Source: SHZI01 sp041396045 (lineage in GTDB: Bacteria > Pseudomonadota > Gammaproteobacteria > Steroidobacterales > GCA-2729495). From it: 64,000 nucleotides of DNA. The notes beneath the pieces are model-generated. The model worked only from the letters and a program-made list of their open reading frames with translations. It was not told the origin of the DNA and searched no databases. A program made the translations under genes and the position numbers. Location: NCBI GenBank assembly GCA_041396045.1, contig JAWKZI010000011.1, positions 1 to 64,000 of the forward strand, read 5' to 3'. Of this stretch, positions 17,458 through 25,060 are shown one piece after another. Position 1 is the stretch's first letter. The number at the start of each line of letters is the position of its first letter.

Positions 17458-17871
17458 TCAGGGCATTCGGAGGCGGCCACCACCCCCACCGGGCATGCCA
17501 CCACCACCGAGGCCGCCGCCCAGGTTATCGCCAGCACCAGGAACTATGAGCGAGGACGCCTGCTCACGACGCATTTCCTCAAGCTTCTGCATGGTTTCCT
17601 TCAAGGCACCATTGGCGGCCTCGGGGAAATTGGCAATGGCCTCTTCGAGCGAACTACCCGGAATATCGAAGCTGAGCGGCAAAGCACCCATACGCGACAT
17701 CAGTTGTGTCTGGCCGACGTAAACCACCGGCCGTGCAGAGTCCGGTTTGCCAGCCTTGTCGATGGGGCTGAGGCGTTGGATCGTGCCCACCCGGCGGTCG
17801 GTGAAGATTTCTTCCTGATAGAGGTCTGTGTCCTCCATCTTGAGTTCCAGATCAAGTGGATCGTCAGTCAT
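17458..17871 (-). CDS. Conserved-looking cytoplasmic protein with Gly-rich C-terminus
   Basis: A 137-residue protein starting 'MTDDPLDLELKMEDTDLYQE', with a beta-rich middle ('RRVGTIQRLSPIDKAGKPDS', 'VVYVGQTQLMS'), a helix 'GALKETMQKLEEMRREQASS' and a tail of Gly, Met and Pro from about residue 118. There is no signal or membrane segment. I have a sense of similar short cytoplasmic proteins in Proteobacteria but cannot name a function. It is divergent from the tandem VOC gene. Confidence 0.6.
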   Translation of the reverse strand: MTDDPLDLELKMEDTDLYQEEIFTDRRVGTIQRLSPIDKAGKPDSARPVVYVGQTQLMSRMGALPLSFDIPGSSLEEAIANFPEAANGALKETMQKLEEMRREQASSLIVPGAGDNLGGGLGGGGMPGGGGGRLRMP

Positions 17872-17960
17872 CAACATGCGTCCGCAGAAAACAGGCCGAA
17901 AGGATAACAGACAGCCCTGCAGCACCGAAATTCGCGACCGATATTGCTAGTATCGCGGTC

Positions 17961-18992
17961 GTGCCAAACACCACCAGACCCTCCAACCGGGATAATGCCA
18001 GCCACATTCGCCATAACCCGGTTGCTGACCGCTACCAGGGCTTTGCCGAAGTCGTCGTGAGTGTCAGCGATTTTGGCCAGGTAAGCGCACTGACGCAGGC
18101 TGGCGGCTGGGAAGTACTGCACAACGGACCGGGCGCGCCGGAACTATCCCGGCTGTGGAGTCTGGAACCGCTGACCCGTTCCCGGGCCCGTATCGATGAG
18201 CAGGTACTGCATGTACCGGGCATGGGCTACGGTTTTCTGCGATTCACCTGTATCGGCGATGTTGCCCAGCAGCCGATTCGGCCCGCGGACGCACACCCAT
18301 GGGAAACCGGCGGTCTCTGGCTGATTTATACCCGCTCGGAAGATGGCTATGCCCTGTCGCGTGAACTGACCAAAGCCGGGTGGCCGACTGTGCGCGGCGT
18401 ACACGGCTTCGATTTTGGGGACCTGGCGGTGAATGAGGTGCATCACCAGGGCCCGGACGGGATGGTACTGTCGATTATTGAACAGCAAAAGCCGCCACTT
18501 ACAGTGCCATCAACAGGCCTCAGCCACGCTTTCAACGCAGCGATAGTCGTGCGCGACTTCAACCAGTCACGAGAGTTCTTCGTCGACAAACTCGGCTTCA
18601 AGCCATGGATGGATGTTGTCTGGGACGGAAATAATCCGGGGCTGACATTGCTGGCGGACCTCGAGGCATTCACGGGCGTCAATGCCATCAAAACCACCAT
18701 CGTGCATCCGGAAGGTGAGAATCGGGGGTCGGTAGAACTGATCGGCTGGGACGGTGCGCCGCGAGGCCGGGATTTTACCGATCAGGCGAACCCGCCAAAC
18801 CTGGGTTCAGTGGCTTTACGCTTTGGAGTGGCCGATCTGGACGCGCACCTCGCCCGCCTTGGTGAGCAGGGCGTGGAACCAGTACAGCCAGCCATCAACC
18901 TGACGCTGGCACCCTACGGCCTGGTGCGCATGGCGCCGATCCGCAGTCCGGATGGCGTGTGGCTGGAATTTTTCGAGGTGCTGGCCCAGTGA
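17961..18992 (+). CDS. Tandem VOC-domain protein
   Basis: A 343-residue protein with two halves. The first (about residues 20-165) begins 'YQGFAEVVVSVSDFGQVSAL'. The second (about 185-340) is a clear VOC module 'HAFNAAIVVRDFNQSREFFV' followed by 'RMAPIRSPDGVWLEFFEVL', whose His and Glu are typical metal ligands. I choose the GTG at 17961, since the 35 residues upstream overlap the divergent gene and look non-coding. It is followed after 7 bases by srkA. Role unknown; two-module VOC proteins include dioxygenases and glyoxalases. Confidence 0.72.
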   Translation: MPNTTRPSNRDNASHIRHNPVADRYQGFAEVVVSVSDFGQVSALTQAGGWEVLHNGPGAPELSRLWSLEPLTRSRARIDEQVLHVPGMGYGFLRFTCIGDVAQQPIRPADAHPWETGGLWLIYTRSEDGYALSRELTKAGWPTVRGVHGFDFGDLAVNEVHHQGPDGMVLSIIEQQKPPLTVPSTGLSHAFNAAIVVRDFNQSREFFVDKLGFKPWMDVVWDGNNPGLTLLADLEAFTGVNAIKTTIVHPEGENRGSVELIGWDGAPRGRDFTDQANPPNLGSVALRFGVADLDAHLARLGEQGVEPVQPAINLTLAPYGLVRMAPIRSPDGVWLEFFEVLAQ

Positions 18993-18999
18993 ACCGTTT

Positions 19000-20010
19000 G
19001 TGAGCGCCACCGATCACACGCTCGCCTACCAGGACCTGTCACCGGACGACATCCTGTCTTCTGTGGAAAGCCTGGGGCTGCAGTGTGACGGCCGTCTGCT
19101 GACTCTCAACAGCTATGAGAACCGCGTTTACCGCATTGGCATTGAAGACACTTCACCTGTGGTTGCGAAGTTTTACCGGCCCGGCCGCTGGACCGATGCC
19201 GCGATCCAGGAAGAGCACGATTTCACGCATGAACTGGCAGCGGCCGAAATTCCGGTAGCAACCCCGATCGACCGGGATGGTCACACGCTTCACCATCACG
19301 GTGCCTTCCGCTTTGCCGTCTATCCGTGCTTTGGCGGACGGGCACCGGAGCTGGATGATCTCAAGCTGCTTCGACAACTGGGCCGCTTCGTGGCCCGGAT
19401 TCATTTATGCGGCCAGAATGCCAGCTTCCTGCATCGGCCCCGACTCAGTGTGCACTCGCATGGCGAGTCATCGCGGCAGTTTCTTCTGGAAGCAGGCTTC
19501 ATTCCGGATGATATTCGTGATGCGTACGAAAGTGTTTGCGATGCGGCACTGGAGCGCGTAGAGAGCTGTTACGAGCGTGCCGGTGAATCCCGCGAATTGC
19601 GTCTGCATGGTGACTTTCACCCGGGCAACGTGCTGGTACTTGACCAGGTACTCCACATAGTCGACTTTGATGACACCTGTACCGGTCCTGCGATTCAGGA
19701 TCTGTGGATGTTTCTTTCCGGCGATCGCTTCGAGCAAACGCCGCAACTCGCCGAACTGCTGGCTGGCTACACGGAGTTTCGTCCATTCGATGGTGCGGAG
19801 CTGAACCTGATTGAAGCATTGCGCACTTTACGCCTGATGCACTATGCCGCCTGGCTGGCCCGCCGCTGGGAAGACCCGGCATTCCAGGTGGCATTCCCGT
19901 GGTTTGGCGGCCAGCGCTACTGGGACGAGCACGTCCTGGCGCTACGCGAACAGATTGCATTGATGGATGAAGAGCCATTGCGCTGGGAACCGGCGCATGG
20001 CTGGAACTGA
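19000..20010 (+). CDS. srkA: Stress response serine/threonine kinase SrkA (RdoA/YihE family)
   Basis: A 336-residue aminoglycoside-phosphotransferase-fold kinase. It has the nucleotide-binding strands 'NSYENRVYRIGIEDTSPVVA', the catalytic loop 'LRLHGDFHPGNVLVLD' (Brenner motif HGDFHPGN) and the metal-binding 'IVDFDDTCTGPAIQDLWMFL'. In E. coli this kinase counteracts stress-induced death and the MazF pathway. The GTG at 19000 follows the VOC stop by 7 bases and gives the normal family length; the longer upstream frame overlaps the VOC gene. Confidence 0.9.
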   Translation: MSATDHTLAYQDLSPDDILSSVESLGLQCDGRLLTLNSYENRVYRIGIEDTSPVVAKFYRPGRWTDAAIQEEHDFTHELAAAEIPVATPIDRDGHTLHHHGAFRFAVYPCFGGRAPELDDLKLLRQLGRFVARIHLCGQNASFLHRPRLSVHSHGESSRQFLLEAGFIPDDIRDAYESVCDAALERVESCYERAGESRELRLHGDFHPGNVLVLDQVLHIVDFDDTCTGPAIQDLWMFLSGDRFEQTPQLAELLAGYTEFRPFDGAELNLIEALRTLRLMHYAAWLARRWEDPAFQVAFPWFGGQRYWDEHVLALREQIALMDEEPLRWEPAHGWN

Positions 20011-20026
20011 CAAAGGAAGATATCGC

Positions 20027-21163
20027 GTGTCCCGGCATTGGCTGCCAATTGTCCTGCTGTCTGGTGTGCTCGGCACAGTGTGCGCTCAGGCAACCGACAG
20101 CACTGGCACCACCAGCACTGATCCTGCAGCAGCAACAATGATCGCCGAGCTTGGCTTGCGCGAAGCACCAACGGCCGTTCGGGAAATACCGGGCTGGCAG
20201 CGGCCAACCCGTATTGTCGTTCGCGTCGAGTCGCCGGCAGCACTCATGGCATTCCAGCGAGCTGCGCCGGGAATTGAGTTCATCGCGGCTACAACCGAGG
20301 CGGAAGCAGTTGACGCGGTTGCAGGAGCGCAAGCGGTCGTCGGTTTCTGCACACCCGAGCTGGTTGCCGCCGGCAAACAACTCAAGTGGATTCAGCTCTA
20401 CAACGCCGGTGCCGGGCCCTGCAGCAGCATCCCGGCCATCCATGAGCGCGGCATCGTGGTCACGAACATGCAACGGATCTCCGGCCCGGAAATCGCCGAG
20501 CACGCCCTGGCGATGCTCCTCGCCTTCACTCGTGGGCTGAATGCATGGCTGCCGGTACAGCACCAGGCCGAATGGGACAGGAGCGTATTTCAACGTCAAA
20601 AGATGTGGGAGCTTCGCGGCCGAACCATGCTGATCGTCGGCCTGGGTGGCATCGGCACACAGTTGGGCGTGCGTGCCCACGGCCTGGGCATGCGTGTCAT
20701 CGGCACGCGAGCTTCAGCAGGTGCCGAAAAGCCGGAATTCATCGACTACGTGGGCACACCCGAAGAGTTGCTGAAGCTGGCCGCACAGGCAGACGTCGTG
20801 GTCAACTGCACACCGCTGGTACCCAGTACTACAGCACTGTTTAACGCCAGGCTCTTCTCGGCGATGAAAGCTGGCAGTTACTTCATCAATGTCGGCCGTG
20901 GCAAAAGCGTAGTCCAGGACGACCTGATTGCAGCCTTGAAATCCGGCCACCTCGGTGGCGCCGGACTCGATGTCACAGACCCGGAACCCCTGCCCTCCAA
21001 TAATCCATTGTGGCAGTTGCCGAACGTGATCATCACGCCTCACGTAGCCGCCACGTCGGACCAGTTGTTCACCAGGGTATTCCTGCTGGCGCAGGAAAAT
21101 ACCCGACGCTACGTTGCCGGTGAGGCACTGCTGTCGGTTGTGGATGTAACACGCGGGTATTGA
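20027..21163 (+). CDS. D-2-hydroxyacid dehydrogenase with an N-terminal signal peptide
   Basis: The catalytic part is ordinary for the family: NAD-binding GxGxxG 'MLIVGLGGIGTQLGVRAHGL', active-site segment 'NVGRGKSVVQDDLIAALKSG', 'AGLDVTDPEPLPSNNPLW' with the Glu, and 'VIITPHVAATSD' with the catalytic His. What is odd is the N-terminus: 'MSRHWLPIVLLSGVLGTVCA' followed by QATDS reads as a Sec signal peptide with cleavage after CAQA. The GTG at 20027 has a strong 'aaggaag' Shine-Dalgarno eight bases upstream; an ATG at 19997 would put ten residues ahead of it, which also leaves the hydrophobic segment. Export would put an NAD-dependent enzyme in the periplasm. Confidence 0.85.
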   Translation: MSRHWLPIVLLSGVLGTVCAQATDSTGTTSTDPAAATMIAELGLREAPTAVREIPGWQRPTRIVVRVESPAALMAFQRAAPGIEFIAATTEAEAVDAVAGAQAVVGFCTPELVAAGKQLKWIQLYNAGAGPCSSIPAIHERGIVVTNMQRISGPEIAEHALAMLLAFTRGLNAWLPVQHQAEWDRSVFQRQKMWELRGRTMLIVGLGGIGTQLGVRAHGLGMRVIGTRASAGAEKPEFIDYVGTPEELLKLAAQADVVVNCTPLVPSTTALFNARLFSAMKAGSYFINVGRGKSVVQDDLIAALKSGHLGGAGLDVTDPEPLPSNNPLWQLPNVIITPHVAATSDQLFTRVFLLAQENTRRYVAGEALLSVVDVTRGY

Positions 21164-21248
21164 ACAACAGCGGCCGACGGCGTTGTGGCCTGCCCGCGGT
21201 ACTTCTAAGCGCGTAGCGTGCCGACTGACAAGTCGTAAAAAGTACCGG

Positions 21249-22166
21249 CTATAACCAGCTTCGCGTGAGCTTTTCGGATTCCTGCCAGAGTCGCGCCGCC
21301 AGGGCATCGTCTTCCATCACCGGCTCTGGCGTTGCCACGGCACAGTCTGCAAAGTATTTCCCGCTGATCGTTGCGGTTGCCGGGTGAGCTGCCACAAAAC
21401 AGGTCGTTGCAGCACCCTGCGGGATGGTCTTGATCCGTGAGCGCATCACCACGCCAACGGCCGGTGCGAACAATTGCTGCCACCGGGGCAGGTAGCGAAT
21501 GATGCCGGTGATGACAAGCCCCGGGTGAACCGCGTTGGCGGTAGTGGCCGAGCCCGCGAATCGTCGCGCCAGTTCACGGGCGACCAGCGCGTTGGCCAGT
21601 TTGGATTGACCGTAGAACGCCCGCGGGTCGTAGCCCTTTTCACCGGTCAGATTGTCGAAGGCGATGCCGCCCGGTGGCGCCCATCGGTGTGCGCTGCTGC
21701 TCAGCATCACAATCCGGCCGGCTGGGGCTGCCTGCACGGTGTGAAGCAATCTGGAAACCAGAATGAAGTGCCCCAGATGGTTAACTACAAACTGCTTTTC
21801 CAGACCCCGCACCCGCTCCAGGGACGGCGGCGCCATGATCCCGGCATTGCAAATGAGAATATCGAGGGGCCTGCCCAGCCGCTGGATCCGGTCGGCACAG
21901 GCGGCGACGGCGTCAAAATCTTCAAGATCACAAGCCAGCGGTGTTGCGTTGCCGGTCATGCGGCCGCAAGCGTCCTGGGCTTTTTCCAGGCTGCGCCCGG
22001 CAACGAGCACATGGGCTCCGCGCAGGGCCAGTACCCGTGCCGATTCGAGGCCAACACCGGACGTCGCACCGGTTACCAGTGCGGTCCGGCCGCCCAGGTC
22101 CAGGCCGACAGTTACCTCCTCGGCCGTTGGTTTCCTGCTGGAATCGGGGCTGTTATAGGCGGACAT
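21249..22166 (-). CDS. Short-chain dehydrogenase/reductase (retinol-dehydrogenase-like)
   Basis: A 305-residue classical SDR: cofactor loop 'TALVTGATSGVGLESARVLA' (TGxxxGxG), 'NAGIMAPP', catalytic Ser in 'IVMLSSSAHRWAPP', and the Tyr/Lys pair 'RAFYGQSKLANALVARELAR' (YxxxK). The insert and length fit the group related to retinol dehydrogenases and WWOX-like SDRs, which act on varied alcohols and ketones. The start at 22166 ('MSAYNSPDSSRKPTAEEVTV') is chosen because the longer frame runs into the upstream region of uup. It is divergent from uup with about 110 bases between. Confidence 0.85.
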   Translation of the reverse strand: MSAYNSPDSSRKPTAEEVTVGLDLGGRTALVTGATSGVGLESARVLALRGAHVLVAGRSLEKAQDACGRMTGNATPLACDLEDFDAVAACADRIQRLGRPLDILICNAGIMAPPSLERVRGLEKQFVVNHLGHFILVSRLLHTVQAAPAGRIVMLSSSAHRWAPPGGIAFDNLTGEKGYDPRAFYGQSKLANALVARELARRFAGSATTANAVHPGLVITGIIRYLPRWQQLFAPAVGVVMRSRIKTIPQGAATTCFVAAHPATATISGKYFADCAVATPEPVMEDDALAARLWQESEKLTRSWL

Positions 22167-22276
22167 ATGCACTGAAACCGATCTGCCCGTTGGCCGGGCT
22201 GCGTTGCAGGGAGGGAAGCGTTGATCGTCTGTCAGTATAATGCGCGCCAATTTCCGCAGACTTGTGCTCCCACCTC

Positions 22277-24184
22277 ATGTCCCTGGTTCGTCTGGATGAT
22301 GTTTCGCTTGCCTTTGGCGAGCAGAAATTGCTGACCAACGTCGGGTTCGAAATCGAACCGGGTGAGCGTGTGTGCCTGATTGGTCGCAATGGCACTGGCA
22401 AAACGTCTCTGTTCCGACTGATCACCGGCGTTATCCAGCCTGACAGCGGGGTGATCCAGTATCGAAGCGGCATGGTGATGAGCACGCTAGAACAGCAACT
22501 GCCCGAGGACGAGCAGGCCAAGGTACGCGAAGTGGTTGCCGAGGGCCTTGCCGACGTCAAGTCCCTGGTGGACGAGTATGAGCAACTGGCGCACCAGTCA
22601 CTGGACAAGGCCGGTCTGAAGCGGCTCGATGATCTGCAGCACCGCATCGACGAACTTGACGGCTGGCGAATCGACCAGCGTGTCGAACTGATCATGACGG
22701 AAATGGCATTGCCGCCCGACCAGCCAATCGGTGAGCTGTCCGGCGGCTGGCGGCGGCGCGTCGGCCTTGCCAGAGCATTGATCAGCAAACCGGACCTGTT
22801 ACTGCTCGATGAGCCCACCAATCACCTGGACATCGTCACGATTCAGTGGCTGGAAAACCGCATCCGCTCCTGGCAAGGCGCTGTGCTGTTCATCACCCAT
22901 GATCGCGCCTTCCTCGACAAGCTGGCAACGCGTATCTGTGAACTGGACCGTGGGCGGCTGCTGAGTTTTCCGGGCAGCTACGATGAGTACCTGGAACGCA
23001 AGGAGAAGTTGCTCGAGGACGAGGCAACTGCCAACAAGCTTTTCGACAAGAAGCTTGATGAGGAAGAAGTCTGGATCCGTCAGGGCGTCAAGGCCAGGCG
23101 CCATCGCAATCAGAACCGCGTGCGCCGCCTGGAATCCCTGCGCCAGGAATACACCGACCGCCTGACTCCCCAGCAACGCGCGCGCATCTCGATAGAGGAA
23201 GCCGACCAGTCCGGCCGGAAAGTTATAGAGGCAAAGCACATTAGCCATGGCTTTCGGGGTGAAGAACTCATACGGGACTTTTCCTGCCGGATCACGCGTG
23301 GTGATCGCATCGGCCTGCTGGGCAACAACGGCGTTGGCAAGAGCACCCTGCTGCGGATTCTGCTCGGCGAGATCACCCCACTGCATGGCACGATCAAGAC
23401 CGGTACAGCGCTGGAAATCGGCTACTTCGGCCAGTTGCGCGAAAGCCTGGACCCCGACAAGAGCGTTGCCTACATCGTGGGTAACGGTAGCGACTATGTG
23501 AAGATCAACGGCTACGAGCGGCACGTGATCGGCTATCTGAAGGGTTTTCTGTTCAGCGCCAAGCGGGCCATGACGCCTGTGAAATCGCTATCGGGTGGTG
23601 AACGCAACCGGGTGATTCTGGCCCGGCTGTTCACCAAACCGACGAATCTGCTGATTCTCGACGAACCCACCAATGACCTTGACGTGGAAACCCTGGAAGT
23701 CCTGGAGGATCGGCTTGACGAATACAAGGGCACGCTGATCGTCGTGAGCCACGACCGGATGTTTCTGGATTCTGTTGTCACCAGCGTCTTTGCTTTTGAG
23801 CCACGCGGACACATAGAACGTTATGTCGGTGGCTATTCCGACTGGCTGCGTCAGGGTCGGCCGCTGGCGGAAACCGACAACCCGCATCTAGCTCGTGGCG
23901 AATCACCGGCGCCATCAGCAACCGAAAGACGAAAGAAGGCGTCCCGGCAAGGTCGCCGCCTGAGCTACAAGGACCAGCGGGAACTTGAATCATTGCCACC
24001 CAGGATCGCGGCACTGGAGGCCGAGATCAAGGCACTCGAACGCCAGACTACGGCAAAAAGCTTCTATGAAAAGGCCTGGCACGAAACTGTGCCGATACTC
24101 GATGCCCTGCGAGACAAGCATGCGGAGCACGAACTGGTCACCGCTCGCTGGCTGGAACTCGAAGAGCAGAAGGATCAGGCCTGA
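22277..24184 (+). CDS. uup: ABC-F family ATPase, Uup type
   Basis: A 635-residue soluble protein with two ABC ATPase domains and no membrane segments. The first has Walker A 'GRNGTGKTS', signature 'LSGGWRRRV', Walker B 'LLLLDEPTNHLD'. The second has 'GNNGVGKST', 'LSGGERNRV', 'LLILDEPTNDLD'. The linker between them and the C-terminal coiled coil ('LPPRIAALEAEIKALERQTT') are characteristic of Uup. The family acts on the ribosome and on genome stability. Start ATG at 22277; the TTG at 22262 adds five residues without family sequence. Confidence 0.92.
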   Translation: MSLVRLDDVSLAFGEQKLLTNVGFEIEPGERVCLIGRNGTGKTSLFRLITGVIQPDSGVIQYRSGMVMSTLEQQLPEDEQAKVREVVAEGLADVKSLVDEYEQLAHQSLDKAGLKRLDDLQHRIDELDGWRIDQRVELIMTEMALPPDQPIGELSGGWRRRVGLARALISKPDLLLLDEPTNHLDIVTIQWLENRIRSWQGAVLFITHDRAFLDKLATRICELDRGRLLSFPGSYDEYLERKEKLLEDEATANKLFDKKLDEEEVWIRQGVKARRHRNQNRVRRLESLRQEYTDRLTPQQRARISIEEADQSGRKVIEAKHISHGFRGEELIRDFSCRITRGDRIGLLGNNGVGKSTLLRILLGEITPLHGTIKTGTALEIGYFGQLRESLDPDKSVAYIVGNGSDYVKINGYERHVIGYLKGFLFSAKRAMTPVKSLSGGERNRVILARLFTKPTNLLILDEPTNDLDVETLEVLEDRLDEYKGTLIVVSHDRMFLDSVVTSVFAFEPRGHIERYVGGYSDWLRQGRPLAETDNPHLARGESPAPSATERRKKASRQGRRLSYKDQRELESLPPRIAALEAEIKALERQTTAKSFYEKAWHETVPILDALRDKHAEHELVTARWLELEEQKDQA

Positions 24185-24186
24185 CC

Positions 24187-25056
24187 ATGCGACGGCTGAT
24201 GTCATTGGCAGCCGGTACACTTCTGATAATGGGCATTCTGGCAGCCGCCAATGCCCATGCCGACAACCGCACGCTCACAACGATTGCATTGAAGCATCAG
24301 CTGCCATCCCAGGTGCTTCCGGTGATTCAACCACTGCTGACCAGTGGCAGCACGGCTGCCGAATTCAATGGTCAACTGGTGCTCAATGTCACTGAGGAAG
24401 AGCTGGCAAAGGTTCGCCAGCTCCTCGGCGTGATTGATCGGCAATCGAGGCAGCTGTTAATCACGGTACGTACCCCCGCCAACTCCACGAGCCAAAGTCG
24501 CGGCGTCACTGTCGATGGCAGTATAGGGAATGACAATGTACGTATCGGCACGGGCCACACCGGTGTGGGCAATCGCGACGGGTTGCGCATCGGGGTCGAT
24601 GATTCCACCAGCAACGAATCCAGCACCGGGCAGCAGCAGGTGCGCACCGTCGAAGGCATGCCGGCACGGATCAGTCTCGGTGTGACGACGCCTGTCACCA
24701 GCAGTTACACGCTGGCTGATGGCCGGCGCGTAACAAGCCAGGAATATTACCCCGTCAACCAGGCCATCAATGTCATAGCACGCGTGATCGATGGCCGGGT
24801 CATTCTCGACATAGACCAGCAGAACGACAAGCTGGCGGATCAGAAACGCAGTCAGGGTACCAATGCTTCGCGTGCCCCGATCATTAATACCCAGTCAATC
24901 AGCACGCAAGTATCAGGGCGCGTAGGCGAGTGGATTCCGCTCGGTAACATCGACCAGAGCAGTCATGCTGACACCAGTGGTACTAGTGGCGTATCCCGGA
25001 GCAGTCGGTCGGAAATCAATACCGTAGCGATCAAGGTCGAGGTGCTGGGGGAGTAG
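24187..25056 (+). CDS. Exported secretin-N-domain-like protein
   Basis: A 289-residue protein with a Sec signal peptide ('MRRLMSLAAGTLLIMGILAA', cleavage near AHA-DN). An N0/NolW-like module follows: 'TTIALKHQLPSQVLPVIQPL' and 'LNVTEEELAKVRQLLGVIDR' (the pattern 'vi..LD' of secretin N-domains). A low-complexity Ser/Thr/Gly region lies at about residues 95-155, and a C-terminal part has 'INVIARVIDGRVILDIDQQN' and 'STQVSGRVGEWIPLG'. It lacks the secretin beta-barrel, so it is not a pore by itself. It begins 3 bases after uup, probably by read-through. Function unknown. Confidence 0.7.
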   Translation: MRRLMSLAAGTLLIMGILAAANAHADNRTLTTIALKHQLPSQVLPVIQPLLTSGSTAAEFNGQLVLNVTEEELAKVRQLLGVIDRQSRQLLITVRTPANSTSQSRGVTVDGSIGNDNVRIGTGHTGVGNRDGLRIGVDDSTSNESSTGQQQVRTVEGMPARISLGVTTPVTSSYTLADGRRVTSQEYYPVNQAINVIARVIDGRVILDIDQQNDKLADQKRSQGTNASRAPIINTQSISTQVSGRVGEWIPLGNIDQSSHADTSGTSGVSRSSRSEINTVAIKVEVLGE

Positions 25057-25060
25057 ACGT

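Noticed and set aside
19499..20680. A 393-codon - strand frame
   Set aside because: It runs antisense to srkA and the 2-hydroxyacid dehydrogenase, both of which carry clear motifs.
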